Positions 35,063-42,054 of a stretch of 64,000 bases of DNA are shown here, in pieces; within the stretch, counting starts at the first letter, position 1; each line of letters starts with the position of its first letter. The translations under genes and the position numbers were made by a program. The notes under the pieces were generated by a model that worked only from the letters and a program-made list of their open reading frames with translations, made no database searches and was not told the origin of the DNA. This DNA comes from an uncultured Bacteroides sp. (GTDB taxonomy: Bacteria > Bacteroidota > Bacteroidia > Bacteroidales > Bacteroidaceae): contig CAMQVH010000001.1 in assembly GCA_947038155.1 (NCBI GenBank), positions 62,001 through 126,000 of the forward strand, in the 5' to 3' direction.

Positions 35063-35094
35063 AAAAGGTCCGGCTTTCACAAGCCGGGCCTTTT
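35063..35094. terminator. Bidirectional terminator after the ABC remnant
   Basis: AAAAGGTCCGGCTT and AAGCCGGGCCTTTT form a 14-bp stem (one G-T) with a TCAC loop; TTTTGTTT follows on the plus strand and TTTTCGTTTT on the minus. Confidence 0.85.
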
Positions 35095-35265
35095 GTTTAC
35101 TAGAATTTATGCTATTTACACTTATTCTGTAATATTGAATACATTATATGGTTTTTTTAACTAACAACCAAATGTGAGAATGCGGGAGAATCACTTCGGC
35201 CGATTCCAATGTTTTCAATGTGGCTACGTAATTTTTTAATTATGACTAATTAATTCAATTCTGAT
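35063..35265 (-). ncRNA. Candidate small RNA, copy 1 of a promoter/leader repeat family
   Basis: The minus strand has ATTG (plus 35298-35301), 20-nt spacer and TATCTTTG (plus 35270-35277), but no gene downstream: transcription would run toward the convergent ABC remnant. The first about 55 nt are nearly the same as those at 45185-45234 (CAGAATTGAATTAATTAGTC, then ACGTAGCCACATT). It then has a small hairpin (GAATC/GATTC near 35191-35209) and meets the bidirectional terminator at 35063-35094. The remaining part of this 320-bp gap shows no ORF. Confidence 0.45.
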
Positions 35266-35277
35266 ATTGCAAAGATA
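35217..35277. repeat. Dispersed repeat, copy 1
   Basis: About 61 bp from AATGTGGCTACGTAAT through ATTATGACTAATTAATTC to TGCAAAGATAG; same as 45185-45243 apart from a 3-base length difference near TTTTTT and one or two substitutions. The right end carries the -7 element. Confidence 0.8.
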
Positions 35278-35359
35278 GGGGCTTTGACGATTTCCTGCAA
35301 TCACCTGAAATGGGTATTCTTGGGCGGGTTACTAGCAATATATAGTGGGGCTGAATCTT

Positions 35360-36460
35360 TTATTCCGGAACATTTGCAGAGTTTCCTGTCAACCTGTTCA
35401 GATGACATACCAGTAGTTTTCCTTCATTATCTCTCAAATGCATACCATTGCCTTGACAATAACGGAAGTATTTGCATCGGGCGCACTCGTCTTTTTTCAT
35501 CCATGAACGGTCGCGATAAGGCTGGAATTTCGTTTGCCATATTTCCCAAAAATCATCCTGATAGATATTTCCTTGATGGTAGTTGGAGCGGATGCTGCTA
35601 CAGGCACTGATAGAACCGTCAATTAAAACGGAGCCGACTGATATTCCGGCGCTACAGAAGAAAGGAGTATTCCGTACTTCACCTTCATAGTTACCCAGGA
35701 AACCTTCGCAGCCGTAACTCGCACGGATAATTCCTTCCTTTCGGGTGTCACGGATGAAGTCGAGTACTTGTTTCAGTTCTTCTCCGTTCATACGGAATTC
35801 CGGTTCTTCGGCGGCTCGTCCTACCGGAAAGATGGTAGATACCCTCCATCGTTTGACTCCGAGACTGATAAGTAACTCTTTCATAGCCGGCAACTGTGGC
35901 AGGCTACGGCGGGTGACACAGGTAATGACGTCGAATGTCAGTTCGGGGATAGCTGTGATTTCCCGTATGGCATTTACGGCACAATCGAAACTTTCGGGAT
36001 GTCGTCGCATCCAGTTGTGTACATCCTTCAGTCCGTCCAGGCTGATGGATATACTACGCATACCGCTACGGATCAGGTTGTGAAGCCGTTCGCGCGTGAG
36101 ACACAGGCCGTTGCATACCATGCCCCACGGGTATCCCCGTCGGGATATTTCTTTGCCGCAAGTTTCTAAATCTTCACGTACGGTTGGCTCTCCACCGGAG
36201 ATAATGACGAATACATCGTGCGGATTGGTATGTGTTGCTATGCTGTCCAGTACTTTTAGAAAATCCTGTAGAGGCATATCCGGAGTAGCGGGAGAGGACT
36301 TGCAGTCACTGCCACAATGGCGGCAACGTACATTACATCGTAAGGTGCATTCCCAAAAAAGCTGCCTGAGCGGATGTTCTTCCACTCTTTCGTGTTTCAT
36401 CCGGCGAAATATTTCTAAAGCCAGCCATCGGCGGGGAGTAAGGGGGATGATACGTTTCAT
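35360..36460 (-). CDS. Radical SAM enzyme of an rSAM/lipoprotein system
   Basis: 366 residues. The radical SAM cluster motif is CNVRCRHC (Cys42, Cys46, Cys49) with the SAM-binding ISGGEPTVRED near 90-100 and SISLDG near 137. The C-terminal part holds auxiliary cysteines in a SPASM-like order (FFCSAG, SACSS, ECARCKYFRYC, LLVCH). The gene starts 2 bp after the stop of a small lipoprotein gene. This pair matches what I recall as the TIGR04133/TIGR04134 rSAM/lipoprotein system of Bacteroidetes, in which the enzyme is presumed to modify the lipoprotein; the modification is unknown. Confidence 0.85.
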   Translation of the reverse strand: MKRIIPLTPRRWLALEIFRRMKHERVEEHPLRQLFWECTLRCNVRCRHCGSDCKSSPATPDMPLQDFLKVLDSIATHTNPHDVFVIISGGEPTVREDLETCGKEISRRGYPWGMVCNGLCLTRERLHNLIRSGMRSISISLDGLKDVHNWMRRHPESFDCAVNAIREITAIPELTFDVITCVTRRSLPQLPAMKELLISLGVKRWRVSTIFPVGRAAEEPEFRMNGEELKQVLDFIRDTRKEGIIRASYGCEGFLGNYEGEVRNTPFFCSAGISVGSVLIDGSISACSSIRSNYHQGNIYQDDFWEIWQTKFQPYRDRSWMKKDECARCKYFRYCQGNGMHLRDNEGKLLVCHLNRLTGNSANVPE

Positions 36461-36462
36461 TC

Positions 36463-36924
36463 TTAGTCTTCTTTTTCTTCTTCTTTTTTCTCCTCTTTAA
36501 GTAAAGTGACTTTTCCCTCTTTTCCAAGGTCTTGTATTCTAATCTTTTTTGTTTGGTATGCACCATTCTTTTCGCCGTCTACATCTGTATACTCAAGGTA
36601 CATTTCTGTATCTTTGGGAGGATACTCTTTGAATTTAAATGTATTGATTGCTATACCGCTTACCGTATAATGCTCTATTTCACGTGACTCGGTATAGGCA
36701 GTATCTGTAATTAATGAATCTTCTTGATTCATATAACTGGATACTACGCGAATGCCATTAATAGTTTCTTTTTCTTCATTTTGTACTTGACTGCTTATTA
36801 TAATGTCAGGAGTCCAGACGGGACCGGGACCATAATAACAAGGTTCGTCCCAGATCTCGTTATTATTGCCACATCCGGAAAAGCCTAAAGCGGCGAGCAG
36901 ACTTAGTAGATATTTGTTTTTCAT
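36463..36924 (-). CDS. rSAM-associated lipoprotein
   Basis: 153 residues. Signal peptide MKNKYLLSLLAALGFSGC with lipidation Cys18, followed by NNNEIWDEPCYYGPGPVWTPDIIISSQV; a second Cys at about 27 lies in CYYGPGP, a possible modification region because partner proteins of this class carry a short conserved Tyr/Gly/Pro segment after the lipobox. The middle is a beta-rich domain (INGIRVVSSYMNQEDSLITDTAY) and the end is very acidic/basic (LLKEEKKEEEKED). It is the first gene of the operon, with TATCTTTG on the minus strand at plus 36954-36961, about 30 nt before the ATG. Confidence 0.8.
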   Translation of the reverse strand: MKNKYLLSLLAALGFSGCGNNNEIWDEPCYYGPGPVWTPDIIISSQVQNEEKETINGIRVVSSYMNQEDSLITDTAYTESREIEHYTVSGIAINTFKFKEYPPKDTEMYLEYTDVDGEKNGAYQTKKIRIQDLGKEGKVTLLKEEKKEEEKED

Positions 36925-36962
36925 GTTGTTAATGTGTTTAGTTCTTGTTGGGACAAAGATAA

Positions 36963-37532
36963 TTAATCTTTGAATTGGTTGTTCTCCATTGTTCGTTTTA
37001 TTTTTTTTAGATGCTTTTCCAATGCAATATACACTTCTTTCCGATAACTGACAAAAATAGTTTTATCTGTTTGGAAGGAATCTTTCTTTTTACCGTCATA
37101 GTGCGGAATATTGGATAAAAACAGGCTATACGAGAAAATCATGTTCTCCTCTATTTTGCGGGAAGGCTTGAATGACTTGGCAGGTATGTAAGAATAAATA
37201 CCCTCTTTACAACGGTAGGGTTTATACATTTGCACAACTCCCCACGAATTAATCTCATCCACCCGGATACTTCTTTTCCCGAACAGGCTTCGTTCTTCTA
37301 TTCTATCCTCACAAAGTAGAATCTTACTGGGTAATGCCCAATAGATTAACAGTATAGACAAAGATATGGGTAACAAGAAAATAAGGAGGACTTTATTCTC
37401 ACTTAAATCGGCTACGCATAAAAAGTAGATCATAAATGCACTGAATATACTGCATATTGCAACTCCTGCCCAAACAAACTTATTTGTAGAATAAATCCAG
37501 AATGTGTTTTTTTCCAAACTTTTATCTTTCAT
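36963..37532 (-). CDS. Two-TM membrane protein with PH-like soluble part
   Basis: 189 residues. Two TM helices near the N-terminus (about 19-38 and 46-66) are followed by a soluble domain with ILLCEDRIEERSLFGKRSIRVDEINSWGVVQMYK, a bacterial-PH-like pattern (strand, E-x-x-LFGK turn, R-V-x-x-x-E-I-x-S). Function unknown. Its stop lies directly beside the -7 element of the rSAM lipoprotein operon, so the two units are adjacent but separately transcribed. No signal peptide cleavage site. Confidence 0.6.
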   Translation of the reverse strand: MKDKSLEKNTFWIYSTNKFVWAGVAICSIFSAFMIYFLCVADLSENKVLLIFLLPISLSILLIYWALPSKILLCEDRIEERSLFGKRSIRVDEINSWGVVQMYKPYRCKEGIYSYIPAKSFKPSRKIEENMIFSYSLFLSNIPHYDGKKKDSFQTDKTIFVSYRKEVYIALEKHLKKIKRTMENNQFKD

Positions 37533-37576
37533 ATTTAATTCAATTCTTTTACAGAATCCGGATTGCCATGTTTCGT

Positions 37577-38008
37577 TTAAATTAAGCTATCTTTCATCAT
37601 TATTCGTAGTTGTTTTTGTGTAGGTAATGTTTTCCATCCTTTATCTGGCGCTTTTAGAGTAAACCAGGATGGTACGGTGTCTAATATTAGATGTCGGTCG
37701 GGGGCTTTGGCTAAGAATGTTACAAAGTAACGGGTTCCGATTGGAATGTTTTTACTCTCAGCAAATGATATAAAAAAACTTCCTTTATATAAAGTCTTAT
37801 TATATATAAATTCATATTTTGCGCTTTGTCCTCTATAAGCAGAACCGTATTTAATAAGAGTTACTATAGAATATATGCCATCCTTTCTTACATTGTTGTT
37901 TCTAATTGTTGAGACAGCATACAATAGAATGAATACTATAATAGGAACTATAAATTTAAAAATCCTGGTTTGATTAATCAGCTTCATTGCTATTCTATAT
38001 CCTTTCAT
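37577..38008 (-). CDS. Small single-TM hypothetical protein
   Basis: 143 residues (start may instead be Met7, IAMKLINQ). One TM helix (about 18-38, FKFIVPIIVFILLYAVSTI) and an extracytoplasmic beta-rich domain with YSIVTLIKYGSAYRGQSAKYEFIYNKTLYKGSFF and PIGTRYFVTFLAKAPDRHLILD, a pattern seen in many Bacteroidetes hypothetical membrane proteins (DUF-type, PxGxRYFVxF). It lies 45 bp upstream of the PH-like protein gene in the same orientation and may share its operon. Function unknown. Confidence 0.6.
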   Translation of the reverse strand: MKGYRIAMKLINQTRIFKFIVPIIVFILLYAVSTIRNNNVRKDGIYSIVTLIKYGSAYRGQSAKYEFIYNKTLYKGSFFISFAESKNIPIGTRYFVTFLAKAPDRHLILDTVPSWFTLKAPDKGWKTLPTQKQLRIMMKDSLI

Positions 38009-38031
38009 TTTTCTTCATTTTTTTATTGCAA

Positions 38032-38081
38032 CTAATGTCCGGTGGCTAACCGACCGTTAAGACAACTCATTTGCTCGTTAG
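38032..38081 (-). repeat. attC-like repeat, copy A (3' side of the 334-residue ORF)
   Basis: 50 bp beginning CTAATGTCCGG and ending GTTAG on the plus strand. Copy B at 39091-39140 has the same length and the same ends without gaps, about 33 of 50 identical. On the minus strand it starts CTAACGAGC and overlaps the ORF stop codon. Confidence 0.6.
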
Positions 38082-39071
38082 TGGTAGTTGTTCATTACTC
38101 CATTCGGTCAATATTACATTAAAATCAGCCAACATTAAATCAAAGTCATACTTAACCTTCTTATTTAGTTTGTTTGTTATATGACTTAATGCTGATAGGA
38201 TATATTCGCTTAATCTTTTCTTTTGTTCAGAATGATTCAGTTCACTAAATTCTTTTTCAAGGGTTATCACTGCTTTTACTTTTCCAGTATCTGTTCTGAA
38301 TGGTCCAAACTCAAAGCGATTTCGAAGATAATATCCATTCTTTTCAATCTCTTGTTTGGTAAACATTGTTAGTAATTTGGGGTATAATTCTTTTTGTCTC
38401 AATTTCAGTTTTTCATCAGCGATAACGTAATTGCATTTACAGCAAACATGGTCGTAATAACTAAATGAACACTTTAGAATAATTTTATTGACAGCCTGAC
38501 CATACAATTCAGGTCGCATTTGTTTGTTTAATTTTGATTGTAAATCATTCTCAATACTTTCAATAACAACCTTAGAGTTCTCATAACAGTTACCAATTGT
38601 ACGTTCAATCCAAATGGGATTTTTAGGAATCCAATTTCGTTGACTTCTAAGTTCTATACCTTGTACATCTTCTTTCGTTTTATATTCCCATGCTATGGAT
38701 TGCCTCTGAAAGGGATCATCCGGGCTGAAATGATAACTTGTCCTTCCTGCTTCCATGGTAAATCCGTTTATTCTTCTTGACCAAATGGCTTCGACGAAAC
38801 GAGGCTCTCTGTGTTTATTGACAAAGCAAGTCATCGGGTTTCCATTAAAGAAAGAGCCTCTTAATGCCTCAAGGGCCTCATTAGATCCCCAACCTATGAT
38901 TGCCAAACTCTCGCAAACCCGAACTGCATTATTCCACTCTTCTACATTTTTGTAATCCGCATATTTAAGAAATTCAGCGAATAAACTATCTCGCAATTTG
39001 TCAATATCATTTTGAGATTTCAAAAAAACTTCAAGTTCGTTTAATTCTTCTATTTCAAATATTCTGTTCAT
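38067..39071 (-). CDS. Hypothetical protein in a cassette-like unit
   Basis: 334 residues, cytosolic, no signal or TM. N-terminal helical part (INELEVFLKSQNDIDKLRDSLFAEFLKYADYKNVEEWNNAV-like, residues 1-60), a central WSRRINGFTMEAGRTSYHFSPDDPFQRQSIAWEYKT, a CxxC pair in YYDHVCCKCNYVIADEKL (about 208-225) and a basic helical C-terminus. I recognise no family. It is the only ORF between two 50-bp repeats (38032-38081 and 39091-39140), with its TGA lying in the first repeat; base composition is lower in G+C than neighbours. This suggests a mobile gene cassette. Function unknown; start at ATG after an A/T-rich stretch is plausible. Confidence 0.65.
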   Translation of the reverse strand: MNRIFEIEELNELEVFLKSQNDIDKLRDSLFAEFLKYADYKNVEEWNNAVRVCESLAIIGWGSNEALEALRGSFFNGNPMTCFVNKHREPRFVEAIWSRRINGFTMEAGRTSYHFSPDDPFQRQSIAWEYKTKEDVQGIELRSQRNWIPKNPIWIERTIGNCYENSKVVIESIENDLQSKLNKQMRPELYGQAVNKIILKCSFSYYDHVCCKCNYVIADEKLKLRQKELYPKLLTMFTKQEIEKNGYYLRNRFEFGPFRTDTGKVKAVITLEKEFSELNHSEQKKRLSEYILSALSHITNKLNKKVKYDFDLMLADFNVILTEWSNEQLPLTSK

Positions 39072-39090
39072 TTGTTTTTTATTTTAACCG

Positions 39091-39140
39091 CTAATGTCCG
39101 GCAGATAATTGACTATTAAGGTGCTTTATCAGTTTGTTAG
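39091..39140 (-). repeat. attC-like repeat, copy B (5' side of the 334-residue ORF)
   Basis: 50 bp CTAATGTCCGG...TTTGTTAG on the plus strand; the two copies start 1059 bp apart and bracket one ORF. The first 11 and last 5 bases are identical in both copies while the centre is variable. Confidence 0.6.
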
Positions 39141-39789
39141 CAATCTAATTCATTTCTATTTAATAATTCATCAATATTATGCCTCTAAAAATACAGTTTT
39201 GTCTGATCACCCACAAAGGAATTTGTTAGTTTTTTCCTCTATCCTATGAAAAAGCATCCCTTGACAGTCAATTCCACAATGATCTGTTGCATGATATGTT
39301 TGATCAGGAAAAGGTAAAGAGCGGGCTCGTTTTTATCTTTACCATGCTAGGCTGGTATTTATCCACAGGATGTGCGAATTGATATTCTCCCCCTTTTGCA
39401 TATATTGGAAAGGATATGTGTAATAGCAAAAAGTGTGATACTTTCTGTGATATCCTTTCTTTTTGATTTGATTTAAAGTAATTCCCTATCGTTGTATATT
39501 GTAGAATTGCCTCAAATAGCGGTTTCTTGCTCTCAGAAAGGAGTTCTTCTACTCCCGGACCGGCTCTCAGAGTGCTTCAGCACGGGGCTTAGTAGCGTGA
39601 AGAGTAAGGTTAGACAAGATATAGAGTAAGTATATTGTGCGTATAGTGTAACTACAGCCTGCAAATAGCGTAACTATATCCTGTAAATAGCGTCAGTATC
39701 TACTCCCCATAAATAGCAAAAACAGTTTGTACGATATATATTTCTTTCCACAAAGTCCGTCTTTTGTTATTAGATTTTTCTGACTTGAT
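39141..39789. other. 649-bp region without a convincing gene
   Basis: No ORF with coding character. A short frame around 39245-39382 reads like a protein fragment (FDQEKVKSGLVFIFTMLGWYLSTG) and may be a gene remnant. A 22-bp tandem repeat lies at 39649-39692. The composition is low in G+C and resembles the cassette next door. Confidence 0.5.
39649..39718. repeat. 22-bp tandem repeat
   Basis: Two adjacent copies at 39649-39670 and 39671-39692 (TAACTAyAkCCTGyAAATAGCG) and a degenerate third ending AAATAGC near 39716. Confidence 0.6.
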
Positions 39790-40815
39790 TTAATTGATGG
39801 TAATTTTCTCTTTCCAGGTTATACCACTTATATCTGTCAGAATTAGTTCGTAGTTACCTTTGGGCAAGTCCATAAAAACATCACTTCTGATTGTAAGAGT
39901 TGCTTTACTTCCTAAAGGAATGATGAGGCTGTGTTTTCCCGGAGCTACTTTGGCTACATAGTCATTTTTTATTCGGGTAAGTGGGAAGCGGGCTAGCTCT
40001 TCTCCATTCTTTTGAAGTATTGTTTTTCCATTCTCGTCTTTTAGTGTTATGCCGATCAGGAAGGAACCGTACACGTCGGCTCCTTCTATCCGGTATACTT
40101 TGAACGTGAGGATATCCTCTTGAATCTTTGCGTTGGATATTTCCAGTTCCGGTTTGACCGATTTGTTGTGCAAAGGTCCCCAAACACCGTTATGGAAGAC
40201 TTGGTTAGTATATAAGGTCAGTATGAAAAGCAGTACTGCACCGCTTATTGCGACTTTACTGAATTGCTTGATAGATAGTGGAAGTTCACCGGAAGTAAGC
40301 CATACAAGCCATTTGTTCTTGGAAAGTTTAGGCAATAACAGATAATCCAAAGAATATTTTCCGCCACCGGACAGGAAAATAGTGAATCCGGCTGACACCC
40401 CCAAGATGCCGATTTGCCATTCGTCGAGGCAGGTAGTACCCAGCCAGCCGGAGCCTAAAAGAATGCCGAATGCCAGACTGAATACGCCGATACTCATTAA
40501 TCGTGTGAAGAAACCGAGCATATAGAGTAACCCGACGATGCCTTCTACTAATGTGAAAATTACCATTGCCCACCAAAGTAAATCCGGTGTGCTGACCAAG
40601 TATTCAATAATCGGTTTGATACCAATGGAATTGGGAAGGAAATGATTGAACTTTTCTCCAATGTATCCGGTTCCATCCGGAATGAGTTTGTTTTCAAGGA
40701 CGAGTCTGCGCCAAAAAGCTGAGAAATAAGTCCAGCCGACGATCAGTCGTAAGGAGAGAGTGAAAATGCCCGCAAGTACGTAGGCTTTGGATGGTTCTTG
40801 TTGTTGTGTCAGCAT
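39790..40815 (-). CDS. DoxD/DoxA-fused thiosulfate:quinone oxidoreductase-like membrane protein
   Basis: 341 residues from ATG at 40815 (MLTQQQEPSKAY); an upstream TTG start 36 codons earlier is less likely. The N-terminal half has four TM helices typical of DoxX/DoxD (ILRLIVGWTYFSAFWRR-like, WWAMVIFTLVEGIVGLLYMLGFFTRL, GSGWLGTTCLDEWQIGILGVSAGF), a fifth TM at about 195-215, then a soluble beta-rich part matching DoxA (FHNGVWGPLHNKSVKPELEI, ITLKDENGKTILQKNG). In archaea DoxD and DoxA together oxidise thiosulfate with quinone; the Bacteroides fusion is uncharacterised. It is downstream of flavodoxin and DUF2023, pointing to a redox role, with a possible own -7 element (plus 40942-40949). Confidence 0.8.
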   Translation of the reverse strand: MLTQQQEPSKAYVLAGIFTLSLRLIVGWTYFSAFWRRLVLENKLIPDGTGYIGEKFNHFLPNSIGIKPIIEYLVSTPDLLWWAMVIFTLVEGIVGLLYMLGFFTRLMSIGVFSLAFGILLGSGWLGTTCLDEWQIGILGVSAGFTIFLSGGGKYSLDYLLLPKLSKNKWLVWLTSGELPLSIKQFSKVAISGAVLLFILTLYTNQVFHNGVWGPLHNKSVKPELEISNAKIQEDILTFKVYRIEGADVYGSFLIGITLKDENGKTILQKNGEELARFPLTRIKNDYVAKVAPGKHSLIIPLGSKATLTIRSDVFMDLPKGNYELILTDISGITWKEKITIN

Positions 40816-40968
40816 ACTGTTTGTTGTTAGTTTGTTATTGAGAGAATCGTTTCTTATTAGAACAAGTTTCCAGTGGAAAATGTTTTTGTGAAAACCTGTT
40901 TTTTTTGAAACGATTCTACTCAAGATAAACTACATACAAAACAAAGCTAACAATGCAAAAGTTATTCT

Positions 40969-41331
40969 TTAAACGGCTATCTTTATAACTTCTTTTTTAT
41001 TACAATACCGTTTGCATTGTTGGCAAAGGTCGTATCCCAGCATGGCTCCCAAGATGAAGTCCTCTTCGGCAGACAGTTGATTCAAGGGGCGAATGATGAT
41101 ATGCCGCATGGCTTCCATACATTCGGGTTTGCCGAAAAACAGATTAATCTTGTTAGTACCTACTTCTTGTATCATATAACTGATCTTCTGATTCTTCAGC
41201 CGGCGGATAGCAAACTCTTCGTGCTCTCTGCTCATCGTATAGAGTACCATGTTGCGTACGCCTTTCTTGAACTCATAAATGTGGTTGAGGAAAATCCGGA
41301 TTTCTCCGGGAATGATTCTTTCGGTAGCCAT
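40969..41331 (-). CDS. DUF2023 family protein
   Basis: 120 residues, soluble. The sequence IRIFLNHIYEFKKGVRNMVLYTMS, INLFFGKPECMEAMRHII and the cysteine cluster YDLCQQCKRYCNKK at the C-terminus (three Cys in CQQCKRYC) match DUF2023, a family that regularly follows flavodoxin genes in Bacteroidetes and Clostridia. The cysteines might hold a metal or FeS cluster. It lies 33 bp after the flavodoxin stop. Function unknown. Confidence 0.85.
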   Translation of the reverse strand: MATERIIPGEIRIFLNHIYEFKKGVRNMVLYTMSREHEEFAIRRLKNQKISYMIQEVGTNKINLFFGKPECMEAMRHIIIRPLNQLSAEEDFILGAMLGYDLCQQCKRYCNKKEVIKIAV

Positions 41332-41364
41332 GATGTAAACTGTTATTTTATATGGAGATAAAGA

Positions 41365-41871
41365 TTAGCTGATTTCTTGTTTTACTTGTTCAACCCATGC
41401 GCTGATACGTTCATCTGTCTGACCGTCTTCATTGACTTCGTCGAGTGGAAGACCTACGAACTTGCCATTAACGACAGCGATAGAAGAATCGAATGTATAA
41501 CCGGCTGTGTCCACCGCTCCACAGAATTTGCAGCGGGTATCTTTCAGTTCTTCATAAAGAATACCGATAGCATCACAGAACGTATCGCTGTAAGAATCGG
41601 AATCACCACAACCGAACAAGGCTACATATTTGTGAGACAGATCGCATTTCTTTAAAACTTTAATACCGTCGTACCAGTCATCCTGCAATTCACCGGCTCC
41701 CCATGTGGAACTGCCCAGTACCAGTACATCATATTCACCGACCAAAGCTTCAGTGAGTTTGGATACATCATAAATATGTGCGGAAGGAACATCTAGTTTC
41801 TCTGCAATCCGACGGGCAAGGTCTTCTGTTGTTCCGGTAGTGGAACCATAAAATACTCCAATTTTATTCAT
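41365..41871 (-). CDS. fldA: Flavodoxin, long-chain
   Basis: 168 residues from ATG at 41871 (MNKIGVFYGSTTGTTEDLARRIAEKL); an earlier in-frame start 10 codons upstream would begin at the promoter and is rejected. The FMN phosphate loop GSTTGTTE is at residues 9-16; the flavin-stacking loops appear as GSSTWGAGELQDDW (about 56-69) and GCGDSDSYSDTFCDA (about 88-103), which includes the long-chain insertion. It carries low-potential electrons in place of ferredoxin, often under iron limitation. TATCTTTG is on the minus strand at plus 41899-41906, behind a large inverted repeat at 41931-41976. Confidence 0.95.
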   Translation of the reverse strand: MNKIGVFYGSTTGTTEDLARRIAEKLDVPSAHIYDVSKLTEALVGEYDVLVLGSSTWGAGELQDDWYDGIKVLKKCDLSHKYVALFGCGDSDSYSDTFCDAIGILYEELKDTRCKFCGAVDTAGYTFDSSIAVVNGKFVGLPLDEVNEDGQTDERISAWVEQVKQEIS

Positions 41872-41930
41872 CTTTGATTCTATTTTAATGTGATGGTGCA
41901 AAGATAGAGGGTCTCGGAGAAATAGGAAAT

Positions 41931-41976
41931 CCCCATTTATAGTGGAATAATTGCTTTATTCTCATTATAAATGGGG
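41931..41976 (-). promoter_or_regulatory. Large inverted repeat directly upstream of the flavodoxin promoter
   Basis: CCCCATTTATA (41931-41941) pairs with TATAAATGGGG (41966-41976) and GAATAA with TTATTC inside, around a 5-nt loop. Its edge touches the expected -33 position, so it is a candidate regulator site or the terminator of the purH-like gene. Confidence 0.5.
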
Positions 41977-42054
41977 ATAGCATAACGTTTCGGATCTATA
42001 AATAGGTTAAAGCCAACAAACCTGATATAAATCTTAAAATATAGCAGAAAACGA

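Noticed and set aside
36333..36566. Lys-rich ORF antisense or out of frame with the rSAM and lipoprotein genes
   Set aside because: A shadow of the acidic lipoprotein tail and the rSAM start; no independent support.
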